Shown here piece by piece: positions 27,101 to 38,584 of a stretch of 64,000 bases of DNA. Made by a program: the position numbers and the translations under genes. Source of the stretch: Guadua angustifolia (lineage: Eukaryota; Streptophyta; Magnoliopsida; Poales; Poaceae); assembly GCA_036346375.1 (NCBI GenBank), contig CM070501.1, forward strand, positions 38,336,539 to 38,400,538, in the 5' to 3' direction. The notes below the pieces were generated by a model, which had not been told where the DNA came from, did no database searches, and saw nothing but the letters and a program-made list of their open reading frames with translations. Position 1 is the stretch's first letter; every line of letters begins with the position of its first letter.

Positions 27101-28000
27101 CCACCACCACTCCACCTAGTTGCATTGCATTCTACAGAATGGAAAAGGGGGATGGTATATGGTATTGTTGGCATATCTACAGACTACAGTTAGGAAAGCC
27201 CCAGCCTAAGTCCTAACCTTAATTGCTCCGAGATCTTTACCCCAACCCATGATCCCCCCCCCCTTTGGAAGTACCAAGGAAGATGTCAGCGTGTGCGGCA
27301 TGGCATGCGCTAGCTGTCTCCGTGCTCCGGCCGGCTCGCTTTAAGGTGGCATGCCACTGGGCACAAACGCCATACGCATATATATTTTAAGCACGCGTCT
27401 GATCACGCCATTTCGCTTCTCGTTTTGCTTTCCCTCTTAGAAGGCGAGACCTTCACGCCCGCATGCACCACGGCCACGAGCCGAGTTCCCAATCTGACGC
27501 GTTTTTTGCTTGTGCGATCGAGCGATAGCACAGGGCCGATCGAGGCGCTAGCGTAGCGTTGGGCGTTGCTAGTGGGGTGTGATGGAATCGGATCAACTGG
27601 TGGCGATCGAGTCTTGTCTTGACGTACGCACTCGTGTAGTCGGACGGGTACGTGAACCTTAAACCAGCGGTGCCGTATCGTTTATCGGTCGATCTTGTTT
27701 GGGGAATAAACAAAAGGGGGTGAGTGTGACTGTGTGAGATTGAGCGAGGCAAAAGCAGGTGCTGTACCACACAAAAGTGGAGGCAAAACCTAACATCTCG
27801 TGCCTCATCGACATCTCGGTGTGTGCCACTTGTCGATCAAGAGTACACATTTTGTCTCCTGTTGGTCCCTGGGAATTAATGCTTGCAGTTTGGACTTGGA
27901 TGGCATTGCTAGGCTACAGGGGAATAGTAGAATTTCTCTGTCAGTTGCCAACTTGATGTACTATGTATTACTTGTTCGGCCTTAAAAGTTGCCGTCCAAA
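24142..28000. other. Intergenic, no gene recognised
   Basis: Mixed composition, with GC-rich patches near 24950-25260, 25780-25920 and 27300-27620. Frames are short and unmatched. I see no transposon ends, RNA genes or domain motifs. Confidence 0.4.
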
Positions 28001-28039
28001 ATCTCAACTTGAGGTTGCTTTGCTTTTTAGAATCTCATA

Positions 28040-28388
28040 GAGACAGTCTAAGACGTCATCTATTGTAGAAGTTATATTTAGTTTTGTCTTTAGATGACAC
28101 AGATGAGTATATGGACAGTGGCCATCTCTACTGTTGTACATGCTCTAAGGCTATATACAATAGTGTGAAGTCAGATGTCTATATGCTTTACTACGTAAGA
28201 TTTTTGCTGATGTGAAAGAAAGTGAATATAGTTGTCCCTACAGATATAGCATAAAATAATATTACGTGTGTTATTGTCTATAATAAATATCTTTTCATAC
28301 TATAATTAAAAGATTGTAGAATCTCACATGGAGACAACCTTAAGATAACATCTATTATAAAAGATGTCTTTAGTTTTGTCCTTAAGAT
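28040..28388. repeat. Two related copies of a short repeat, the second split by the hAT
   Basis: A segment containing TTTAGTTTTGTC and TTGTACATGCT occurs intact at about 28040-28145. It occurs again starting at about 28335, continuing across the hAT insertion at 30143-30195 (CTACTATTGTACATGCTA). The hAT therefore entered one of two repeat copies. Confidence 0.6.
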
Positions 28389-29452
28389 GACACAAGTAGG
28401 GGTGTGCACTTTTAAACCGAAACCGAAAAACCGAACCGAATAACCGAAAATTTCGATTTTTTCGGTTTACGATTCGGTTTTTATTCTGATACTATTCGGT
28501 TTCGGTTTCGGTTCGATTTTCTAGTTAGGAAAACCGAAAACCCGTTTCACCGAACTGAATTAGTCAGTCGGCCTTACCGCCTCAGGGCTCAGGCTCTCAC
28601 TCGGTCACTCCTCTCAATGCCTCAGGCCTCAGCTCTCAGCAGATAGCAGCTCAGCCCAGGCCCAGCCACAACCCACGAGGCCGTAAGTCCTCGCCAACAC
28701 GCCCACGCGCACGTTTGTCTTCCCAAATGGCCAAATCCGGAAATCCCAATCACAACAAGCCCTACCCATGGCCATAGCGGCGCCGGCGAACCAATGAGCG
28801 AACTAGCGGTGCCATACAATGGCGAACCAATGGGCGGCGGGGCAGTCTTGAAAAGCGACCGTCTGGCGCCACCTACCTTTTCGCCCCAGTTTCGCGCGCC
28901 TCCTCCCTTTTCACCGATCGGCGATTTCACGACGCGGCGACACGACCCGCTTGATCCGCTCCGCCACTTCGCCGGCCTCTCGGCTCCCATTCCCTCCCAG
29001 GCGTCGCCACTGTCGCTACCCTCCCGGCCGGAACTGGGCATCGGTGATTTCCATTTGTCAAATCTGTGTTCGATACTTCGATTACTGCAGTGGTGTTTTT
29101 TGGAGCAGTAGATATGCTACAATATTGTTATTTCCCTTTGTCAAATCTGTGTTCGATAATCTTCGATTACTGCGTGATGTTGTCACACGTTTATATAGAG
29201 CCGTAGAAAGAATAGTAGTTATATGACAATGCACAGTTCGTCCCCGAACTAAATTGAACATTGTATAAGCTGCATTTTCATTAGTATATTCTGAGCTTCC
29301 TAATCCTTACCTGTTTCATGCATGCTGTGAAAGGATGGAATGGAACTAGAATTTCCTTTATGTGTTGTTGTGCTCTACACACCTCTGTAGCCACTACATA
29401 CATTAAGCACATCAAGTTAGGTCTGCCTTCCGCATGTGCATACTACCTGGCC

Positions 29453-29577
29453 AAACCAATTTGGTAATTCTGCTGCTAATTTTGCTCCAATTACAGGACA
29501 TGATCACCTTAAATAGGTGAGCCGTCATGTCCTGTAATTGGAGCAAAATTAGCAGCAGAGAATTACCAAATTGGTTT
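29453..29577. repeat. Near-perfect 51-bp inverted repeat with 21-nt loop inside the hAT
   Basis: The left arm 29453-29503 and right arm 29525-29577 are complementary over their whole length except for a 2-nt TC insertion in the right arm. The arms start AAACCAATTTGGTAATTC. A transcript would fold into a long small-RNA-like hairpin. Confidence 0.9.
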
Positions 29578-29841
29578 ACTGTAATATGTGTGACGTAATT
29601 AGCAGCAGTCTAGCAGAGAATCACCTTCTTGACTTCTTGTTCAGTTTATACATGAGGCTGTATGGGGCATTCCACAGAATCCTAGCCAGGTCGCATTCCA
29701 TGCACACTGGTTGGAAGATGAATGGTGTACCGTGTACTGCTAGAGCCTAGAGCCTGGTCGCCTGGAGCTGTGGCGCTGTGCTGCTCCTGCTACTACCTGC
29801 TGGCTAGAGTTTTTTCTGTTTATATATTTGAAGTAGATGGA

Positions 29842-30004
29842 TGTATTGCTAGTGCTATACTGGAGTAACTGGACAATGGATGTATTGGTTGCTAGTGCTA
29901 CTACTACATGCGGTTGTATTGCTAGTGCTCCTGGCTTGTCATTTGTATTGGTTGTATTGCTAGTGCTATACTGGAGTAACTGGACAATGGATGTATTGGT
30001 TGCT
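29842..30004. repeat. 52-bp direct repeat inside the hAT
   Basis: TGTATTGCTAGTGCTATACT and the following sequence occur at 29842-29893 and again at 29953-30004, with a partial unit between them. Non-coding. Confidence 0.8.
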
Positions 30005-30150
30005 GCTGCTCTTTGGAATTTCGGTTAAACGTTCAGTTCGGTTTTTTCGGTTATTCGGTTTCGGTTTGGTTTATAAATCTTAAAAACCGAATTTTCTAAA
30101 AACCGAACAAACCAAACCAAAAAAACCGAATACCCACCCCTAGACATGAG

Positions 30151-31412
30151 GTAGTATATAAACAGCGGTCGTCTCTACTATTGTACATGCTATAACATGG
30201 TATAGTTCACTTTGACAAAATAAGACGTGGGAAGGTATACGCGGGGCACATGGGCCAGTTGACCTAGCGCAATTCGATCCCGGTGTTTCTGTCTTCCTAA
30301 GATCACATCTAGAGGGAGTTGGAAACTGCACAACTGTCCAGAAAGTGTACAGGGAGCAGCCCTGCAAATTCTTCTTGCCCTGAAAAGCACTCACGTGAGG
30401 ACTCCCAGAATCTTATCTTCAGGAACGTTCGTAGCAATGAGGTTTATTAATGCATGACACCGACTAAATCACCGGCATTGTTAGTTGAACACGTTTCGAG
30501 CACATCAATCGTTTCAGACTCAGTCATGCAATTTGCTTGTACAATTGTACTAGCGTGGGGTTAGCCACTTGAATAGCTGAATGTGCTACTTGGTTGTTAA
30601 TTAGAGACCTGACCACTTGCAACGACGCCTCTGTGTTCCTCACCGACCTCACCATATAGTTCTCTGAATCTCTGTGACTAGGATGACAGAAGCTATCCAA
30701 ATGAGCATACTTTTTAGAGAAGATAAGCATCAAAGAATTGCAGGAGTGAAGCAACAGGGCCTTAGATATTTACCAACAGCAAGCACAAGGGAGCATTTCT
30801 GAAAACACACCATGCACCGTACGTTGTTTTTAGCCTTTTCTGAAATTGGAAACACCGAGCGATGGATGGTGCATTTGATGTCCCAGTGAAAGAATGATGA
30901 AATGTTCTCTCGTACAATAATTCAGCCTTGGAACACAGCTGAAATGCTGTAACATTAAACCATTAAACCAAACATAATCACAAAATCTTGATCACTACCT
31001 TTTCATCACCTTTGACAGGCCACAGAGTGGACACGGCCCAGAAAACAATTCTGACAACAAAGCTTGAGAGAGTCAACCCTCCAAAATAGACAAATAATAG
31101 CACAAATTTGGAATATACCACGGTTTCTCAACAAAAAAAGACTAAGAACAAATTATGAAGTGAGCTTGCCGGAGATATAGCTCTCAACTGCAAACCGAAA
31201 GTGTTTGTATTCATTTGCATGAACCAGTCAGTTTTCTCAAAAGCTTTGACTCAATATGGTATCAAAGTTCAAGACCCAATCGACATAATTAAACAAAAAA
31301 ATTACATCCCACTTCTATTCTACGTCTTAGATCTGACAGAACCTACGAGCTTTGGGGTGAACTGGTTCATAAGGAAAGACGGACAATTCAACAGTTTAGA
31401 CTTCACAGCACA
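30151..31412. other. Intergenic, 3' side of the lectin pseudogene
   Basis: No gene or mobile element recognised. The plus-strand frame at 31201-31455 has no domain. Confidence 0.4.
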
Positions 31413-33500
31413 TCAAGCTTCAAAACTACAGCCCGCAAATGGAATCACAGGGTAAGCAAAGCTCAAAACAGGTACTCGGAGATATAGTGCTTGAAATTGG
31501 AGGTCATTTTCTTCTCCCAACCAATGCTGCCTGTGCACTCCAATGGCGTCCAAGTACTGGCCGCTCCGGCCATGGAAGCCGACCACCTTCCCTTCTTTCG
31601 TAGCGTAGCTGAAATAGTTACCGATCTCCTCGCCGAACGGACCGTACTTCCCTCGGCTACTGACGAGAGTAATGGATCTCAAGACTCTGGGCCCTTACTC
31701 TACGCAGGTGTTATAGTAGCCGTATATGCAGGTCAGAACTTCATGTGGGTAGTCAAGCTTAATCTGCACATGCATTTGGTGAAAATCAAATTAGCCGGCA
31801 TCACATCAGTGATACATATGTACAATGCTCCTCTTAAGTTATGCATCAAAGAATGACACGACGAGTGATGGCAAACAAGTTGTCCATTGCCAGAAAATTG
31901 TATGACTCATCATGCTTTGTGTTACACTCTGATACTTCTTATGCACAGTAGACCCCAAATCGGATCAAAGTTTTGTAAAATACGACACGAGCATGCATAG
32001 TCTTAAGAACGAAGCAGATGAATCTCGTAGAGAGAAACAAAATAATAATATTAAAGCAACTACGATAGGAGAGAGAGATTTGATGAAGCCAACCACAAAT
32101 TCTTTAAGCATAGCCTCAAAAAAGTATAAGGGATTGTTGCTCTTTCACAACCTCTCGAACCTTTTAGGACCTTTAGATCCTTACTCTATACAAGAATCTA
32201 ATGCTAAAAAATAAATTAGTCTCTAATACTCTTGTGTATCTCTTACTTTGTATGAAGAAACTTGGGTTCTTCATGACCGCCCCTTAGGTTTATATTGTCT
32301 CCTGGTTCTCTTCCAATGTAAATAGGAATCTTACTCTTATTAGAATTAGGAATCCTAATTCTATTAGGATTCATCCAGCTAGTACATCATTTTAAATACT
32401 AAAAGGTTATATATGAGTCAGCATATTTAACACCTTGAAAAACAAGATTTGATCAGTGAAGGGAACAACTTGAATCTACTCACCCTGTGTGTTATCTGGC
32501 CACCATTGCCATGCCTTGTAGACCAGATGGATTGTCCACTTTTGTCGTACTTAATCTGTATAGAGCCAATGAAATCGGTTCTCATGATGTAGATTTGCTT
32601 GACTCCTGTGTAAACACCATCATCCCATGGCTTGCCTCCCTCCCCACCCCATGGTCCTGGGTCCTGGCCCTATTAGTATTGGTTCTTTCACCACACCATA
32701 TGTAACCTACAAAAATGAATCAAACACATCCTTTCCTCAGTCACGCTGCTACTTGCATTGTAATGCAGCATGGAAAGAACTCTACCGAAGAAATTACTGT
32801 TTATTCTTGTATTAGTATTTCAGACTTATTTCACTCGAAGAAATTGGTTTGCCTCATCTCCAATTTCCCTCTCTGCTGCAAGCATATCGGACTATTGGGA
32901 CGGTCTTGTATCAGCCAGTGCTCTGTCAGTTCTCCGTGATAACACCTTCTCTTCTAGAACATGAACCCCAATACTATCAACATACCATCCTTCTCTGCCA
33001 TGAAACCCCACCATCATTCCTTCGGTCAAGCAGGAGGAAAAGAACGTGCCGTGCTCATCACCAAATGGTCCATGGCTCTTCTTTGTCGTGTGGAATGTGA
33101 GAGATCTGATCACCGTTGGGCCCATGATCTTCGTCGAGCCGAAGTAACCAGTTATGTGAATCAAGGTCTCTCACGGAAAGTCAAATACTACCTGCCATAT
33201 AAAATCTTCATGTCATCAGTTATCACAAGCCTGAAACTGAGATTCTAAATCAGAAATTGCACTACCTTTTCAGGTCTTACTCCCCCATTGACTCCGCGCT
33301 TATCGCCCCATATCGCCAGCCCGTTCCGAATTCCGTTCATATATAGAGTACATTCATAGAAGATGTTCCAAATCCTCGCGTTAAATTGATTTGCTGGACA
33401 CCGGTGTAAATACCATCATCAAATATGGTGCCTTCACTTCCACCCCAGGGACCAAATCTCAGAAGAGCGCTTAAAGTCATGGTTCCATTATCCGAGTAGA
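31413..33500 (-). pseudogene. Jacalin-related (mannose-binding type) lectin pseudogene, two domains
   Basis: Jacalin-related lectins bind mannose- or galactose-type sugars through beta-prism domains. Four exon-like blocks on the minus strand encode two tandem domains, each split the same way. Domain 1 is in about 33470-33266 (FGPWGGSEGTIFDDGIYTGV) and 33191-32892 (HGPFGDEHGTFFSS, VGFHGREGWYVDSIGVHV). Domain 2 is in about 32672-32484 (GPWGGEGG, DDGVYTGVKQI) and 31763-31413 (GKYGPFGEEIGNYF, FHGRSGQYLDAIGVH). Splice signals GT/AG are present. Three lesions break it: a frameshift near 33340-33346, a TGA at 33171-33173 and a TAA at 31695-31697. A copia-like element lies just upstream of domain 1, so the first exon may be displaced. 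I call it a pseudogene; sequencing error is the alternative. Confidence 0.82.
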
Positions 33501-33639
33501 AACTAGGAAATGACACCATCTGTGTTGGTGCGAGTAGGATTAGAGTTGAGTTAGAATCAAGTCTGGTTGTAATTGACATCATAAATAAAGGGTGTGGAGG
33601 TCTTGTGGTACATCCCACACCTTAGAACCATTGTTGCCA

Positions 33640-33880
33640 TCGTACATCCCATTCATCGCATCGTCATCGAGTGGATCTCATCATCATCAGTCCATCTCAA
33701 ACCCTAACCCGAGCAAAAACCCTCACCTAAGAACCACCGTTGCAAACATACATTCCATTCATCGCGTCGTCACCGAGTGGACCTCGTCGTCGTCAAGCAA
33801 AAACCCTCACCTAAGAACCACCGTTGCAATCATACATCCCATTGATCGTGTCGTCACTAAGTGGATCTCATCGTCGTCAG
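33640..33880. repeat. Tandem repeats in or after the 5' LTR
   Basis: Units containing AACCACCGTTGCAA and CATACATCCCATTCATCG, about 85-100 bp long, recur three times with drift. Confidence 0.6.
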
Positions 33881-34975
33881 TACTCAATTGATCCACCGGC
33901 TGTAGTGGACCACGCATGTCGCTTCTCACGGGAGCAAGCCGCGGTCAGCTAAGTTGCGTACGTGCTGCTATCGTGCATCTTGGGAGGGAGAGAGAGAGTC
34001 TCACTACTGAAGGTGCAGACGAGGATGCCGTGTCACTCGCCGGGCAGGCCGCGTGTTGCTCTAGAGCCGGGGTAGGATCGAGTCGGCCCGTATGTGGGCA
34101 TCGACACTGCTCGGCTCGAGGCTACACCACGTAGTCGCCACCGTCTTTGCCGCCGGGGAGGATAGATCTGATTTTGGTCTCCTTGGTTTGACCTGGATGT
34201 AGGCTAGCTAAGGTCACCGGACTCACGGAGAGGATTTCTTGGCTGCGGGAACCGGACACGAAGAAGCCGAAGGCTACTTTAGAGGTGGAGTGTAAACAGA
34301 GAAAGGAGGCCGGCTCAGTTGTGGCTGATAGGAGCAAAAGAAGAGGCTGGGTTGGTCGCGGCTTCGTAACAATGTGATCGCTCTTTTAGCCCCCTTTGCC
34401 TTATTTTTTTTTGCAAACATGGCTTCCTTTCTAACGGAATTGTAAATATAACCCATCATGACCACGAAACGTACCTTTCGCGCTCCCCTACCGTGGGAGG
34501 AGACCTCCCTCGCTCGTCTGCCACGGCAAGGGAAAGCGATAAGAAACCTTACACAGCAAGGAACCGCGGGAGGCATGTTCTGCTGTCAAGACAGGGCTAT
34601 ATTTGCAATTTTTCTCAAAAGAGGGTCACATTTGCAAAAAAAAAGAGGCAAATGGGGCAAAAAAAATCGATCACTTTGCAGCTAAGAGTATAGCAAAAAA
34701 GAGAAGAAGAGAGAAAAAAGGAAGGGGGGGGGGGGAGATTGCTGTGTGGCTGCTGGGGTCGTGGGATATGGTGTGGCTTTGTTCCTGTGCTCCTTTTATG
34801 CGTGTGATCTACAACATGTTGCTATTTTTTTTGTGGATTGTATTGATGCATGAAGTATGGTGGAATGTATGATGGTAATGTTGGAAGTTTCAGGTCAAGG
34901 TAGAGAGGCTCTAAAATAGGGGGTAAGATTGCTCAGGATGTGGCTTTGGTGGTCATGATAATTGTGGAATTAATG

Positions 34976-35640
34976 GTAGTCTCGAAGGTGGTGTTGATGT
35001 TGGAATTAGTAGTAGGAGAGGTGTTGGGTGGCAAGGATAGAGTGATGTTGGATGTGTACTGATGGTGGTATTGGTAGCGAGAGTAGTAACCGGTGGCACC
35101 TCTAGTGGAGGTTATGGCTATGGTTTTAGCATCGGTGGTTGCTATCAAGGTGTTGGTGTTGGTGCTAGTGGCGATGTTGATGGAGAGGTGCAATAGACGA
35201 CAGTTTCAAAGGTGGTGTTGATGTTGGAATTGGTAGCATGAGAGGTGCTAGGTGGCAGCCCAAAGGTGATATTGGGTGTGTGCTGATGATGGTCTAGTAA
35301 AGGGAGTAGAAACTGGTGGTAGCTCTGGTAGAGGCTATGGCTATAGGTTTGGCATTGTGGTAGCTATCAAGGTGTTGGTATTGGTGCTAGAGGCAGCGTT
35401 GGTGGAGAGGTGCGGTAGAAGACAGTCTCAAATGTGGTGTTGATGTTGGAGTCAAGAGAGGTGCTAGGTAGCAATCCTAGAGATGATGCTGAGTGTGTAC
35501 TGATGGTGCTATTTGAAGCGAAAGTAGGAGTTGGTGGTAGCTCTGGTAGAGTCTATGGCTATGATTTTGGTGTCAGTAGTAGCTATTGGAGTGTTAGTAT
35601 TGGTGCTAGAGGCGGCGCTGATGCAGAGGTGTGGTAGACG
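34976..35640 (+). repeat. Three 226-bp tandem repeats resembling a glycine-rich coding sequence
   Basis: Units start at about 34976, 35202 and 35427 with GTYTCRAAGGTGGTGTTGATG. Read on the plus strand, parts translate as Gly/Tyr/Val-rich peptide (for example GGYGYGFSIGG). All units carry stops and frameshifts, so no protein is made now. This could be a captured glycine-rich protein gene or simply GGT-rich satellite DNA. Confidence 0.6.
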
Positions 35641-36112
35641 TGTTAGTAGAAGGAGGAGGTCAAGGTGGTCGGGAGTGTGTTGGGTGAGATTATGAAAGCC
35701 AAGATGGTCAAGGGAGTGTTGAGAGAGGTGGTGGAGGCCGGGGTGACCGAGGGCTAGAGGTGGAGATACTAGAGACCACGATTTGAGCCATGCAGATAAA
35801 GGTGGAGGAGACTAAGAATGAGGGGTGACAAAGAAGATGGAGGATTTTATTGTTAGTTGAGGCTGGATTGGAAGTGGTTGAGGTGATGATCATAGTGGTT
35901 ACTGTGGTCAATGATGGTGTAGGTAATGCCACTAGAAGATTGCATCTTTGTGGCATTGTTGGGCACAGTGGGAGTGGTGTGAACAACAAGGACGACATTT
36001 TTTGAGGTGGTGTCAATTGACACACCGGTGGCAACTTTGGTAAAGGTGAATGTCTTGATTATGGTATTTGCCATTGTAGTGATTATAGGTTCGATAAAAA
36101 TAAATATCTTAG

Positions 36113-36257
36113 TGAGATATTACATTATGTAACAAGATGGTCATGAATGTATCCCATGCCCATCTTGAGGGAGAGTATTGGTGTGAGTGAGGTATTACAT
36201 TATGTAACAAGATGGTCATGATTGTATCCTATGCCCATCTTGAGGGAGAGTGCTCAT
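36113..36257. repeat. 72-bp tandem duplication including the purine tract
   Basis: GATATTACATTATGTAACAA...CATCTTGAGGGAGAG occurs twice, at 36115 and 36187. The duplication thus includes the polypurine tract next to the copia-like 3' LTR. Confidence 0.7.
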
Positions 36258-36395
36258 GTGAGTCGGATTATAGTCAGGTTGGAATTAGTCTGAGTTGGCA
36301 TTGAGTCCGGTTGTAATTGACACTATAAATAAAGAGTGTAGGAGTCATATAGGGCAACACATAATTTCACCGAATCAACAATCTGCAAAGAAAGA

Positions 36396-37500
36396 TGTCG
36401 GCGTATTCCACCTGACAGGCCGGAGGATGCAGACCGGGTTTAGTTCGGAAGGAGGGCGTCTTCGCGGCTGGCTAAACCTAGAGGGCGAAAACCCTAGGGA
36501 CTCCTACGCGAAGGATTCCGGCGTCCATGAACTGCGGATGACACGAAGATTTTACCCAGGTTCAGACCCCCTTTGGCTCGGGTAATAGCCTTACTTCCTG
36601 CTAGATTATTTTTGAGAAGGTGTGAAGCTAATACAAAGCTCTTGGGTTATAAGTTCTTTCCTCTCGAATGCCCGTCCCCCTTTCCCATGCACCCGGAGGC
36701 CCTTATATAGGCCAGGCTAACGGGAGTAGGTAAAAGGAGGTCATCATCTTGATCCTCATACATTTACTACTCCTTCTGTCTTTGTCCGTGCCTCGGCCTC
36801 ATTAAATGCTTACGCTGCGTTTTGCCCGGTCCACGGATGGGACCCCTTTGCATGTAGGTGAGAGGCGCCGAGGAATGGGCTTGTTGCGTAAACCCTTGCG
36901 GTGATAAGCTGCTATGGCGAGCCTCGCTGCTCGACATGGTACGATAGTGGAAGGAGCTTCGAGGCGGCCACCGCGCTTCCACCTCTTTGCCTCGCGGCGG
37001 GCGTTTCGCCAATCGCCACGTGGATCGGGCGCCGGCGAAAGCGTGCGTTTCGCCACTGCCGCCGGGCGCCACGTGGACCGACGCCAGCCGGCGGCCGTGA
37101 TCGCCGCCGATTGCGAGCCGCCACGTAGCCGGGCGCCGGCGGCGAGCGTGCTTCGCCACTGCTCGCCGGGCGCCACGTGGACCGACGCCGCTGGGCGGGC
37201 CATGATCGCGCCCGATTGCCGTGCCGCCACGTAGCTGGGCGCCGGCAAGCGGCGTGTTTCGCCACCGCCGCCGGGCGCCACGTGGACCGACGCTCGGCGG
37301 CGGGCCGTGATCGCCGCCGATTGCAAAGCCGCCACGTAGCTGGGCGCCGGGCGGTAGGCGGTTTCGCCCACCTGCTCGCCGGGTGTCACGTGGACCGACG
37401 CCTGGCCGGCGGGCCGTGATCGCCTGCACGATTGCCAGGCCGCCACGCGGATTGTACTTTATGCGGTGGAGAGGGTACCCTAGCGTATAGTACGCTGACA
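36396..37500 (-). mobile_element. Solo LTR, 1.1 kb, target duplication AAAGA
   Basis: It begins TGTCGGCGTATTCC and ends AGTACGCTGACA, flanked by AAAGA at 36391-36395 and 37501-37505. The minus strand has CTATATAAGG at 36701-36710, so the LTR reads minus with about 790 bp of U3. The U3 holds about four tandem units of about 105 bp, each with a CACGTGG box (near 37070, 37174, 37279 and 37387). The 244-aa and 214-aa open frames here are GC-driven artefacts. It is related to 47072-47860. Confidence 0.88.
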
Positions 37501-37505
37501 AAAGA

Positions 37506-38584
37506 ATTCATAAATGATTGTCTCTTGCAGTATCAATTATACAATCCGGATATATGAAGCAAGTGCTTACATGAAAGATTCTATATTAAAAGGTTTAGTT
37601 TCCCTTACCTTGTTCCAGAGAGCTGCATCCTGAGATGGACTAGGATACTGTTCCTTCGGATAGCTGCTAGCTAGCACAGTGTAGTTGTCAACTCACCCCC
37701 TTCTCTCACTGCAAGAACAACGTCATACCCAGCATTAATATCTGCATCCTATGACCATTTCTGTCGTAAGATCTAGTTATGCTCCGGAGTGACGATGGAG
37801 CATTGGACAGATTCACAATTCACAAGCTGATAGCAAATAGCAACAGCACTAGAGTTGAAGAAACCTGAAAGCTACAGGGAAGAACTCGATTCTCTAACAT
37901 AGGCGATCACCAGTTGCCTGATCCATTCACCAGAGGGCAAAAACACGCCGAAAAGAAGCAATTTTTTTGCCACCGCTCGCTCTCGCCTTTCTTGACTTAA
38001 CCACCAACTCTGCACCATTCCTGGCGTTTACGATGAAAAACTAAAGAAGCCGATGCTCCCTTATTTCGATTCTCCAAGCGAATTTTTATCTTTTTGTTTC
38101 ATTGCTTTCTTTTTTTCTTCTTTATTATTTTTCTGTGAATTTCTTGGAGATGAATTCACAAGGATCAGAAGAACAATCTAAATGAACTGACATGCATCGG
38201 ATCAATGCATCCCATCCAAATTTGCGACACACCAACCAAGGCGCCTGCATCAGAGGCACACAGTGCAAACTTGCTCAAACTAAGCTCTCTAAACGAACAG
38301 ACAGAATAGCTCAACGTTCCCATATGTACATCTTTAATAACACCTAAGGGGGGAAGGGGGAACAGAAGATAAAATGAGGAAACGACACACAACATCCCTT
38401 TTCCAAGTAACACCACTGATGATATAGTCAAGTCAATGCAGAAGCCGTTTCTCTGAATATGTGTCTCTTGTCGTTTGCTTAAACAGAGAATTGTGTAGAT
38501 TGCGATGTTGTTTATGCACTCTGAAGAGCACAGATGTCCAAAGGCCTGGAGTGGTAACCTTTATAAAGATTGATTTCTTGCACC
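37506..38584. other. Downstream region of the Twa1-like gene, possible stray exon
   Basis: The minus strand at about 37658-37610 could be an exon (…AG|GATGCAGCTCTCTGGAACAAG|GTAAGG, translating as DAALWNK). It might be a displaced 5' exon of the lectin pseudogene, but I cannot place it in a family. The rest probably contains the 3' UTR of the neighbouring gene. Confidence 0.3.

Larger units (their letters stand above)
28397..30142. mobile_element. Non-autonomous hAT element, 1.75 kb
   Basis: The ends are TAGGGGTGTGCAC and, reverse-complemented, TAGGGGTGGGTA. The 8-bp flanks GACACAAG (28389-28396) and GACATGAG (30143-30150) match at 6 of 8 bases. Both ends hold dense subterminal arrays of AAACCGAA/TTCGGTTT, the usual layout of hAT transposase-binding sites. 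No transposase is encoded. The GC-rich frame at 28794-29111 is unmatched. Confidence 0.8.
33523..36395 (+). mobile_element. Decayed copia-like LTR element
   Basis: A 5' LTR-like start TGTTGGTGCGAGTAGGATTA at 33523 and a second start TGCTCATGTGAGTCGGATTA at 36251 are similar. Both are followed by GGTTGTAATTGACA and CATAAATAAAG or TATAAATAAAG. The second is preceded by the purine-rich tract TTGAGGGAGAG, as expected of a polypurine tract next to a 3' LTR. No gag or pol is readable; the interior is short and holds glycine-rich tandem repeats. The 3' LTR is broken by the solo LTR at 36396. Which bases end the 5' LTR is not clear. Confidence 0.55.

Noticed and set aside
28794..29226. Proline-rich frames inside the hAT element
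   Set aside because: No similarity to hAT transposase (no BED finger or dimerisation motif); GC-rich non-coding sequence explains them.
36767..37501. 244-aa and 214-aa open frames on the minus strand
   Set aside because: They lie wholly within a solo LTR and arise from GC-rich tandem repeats.
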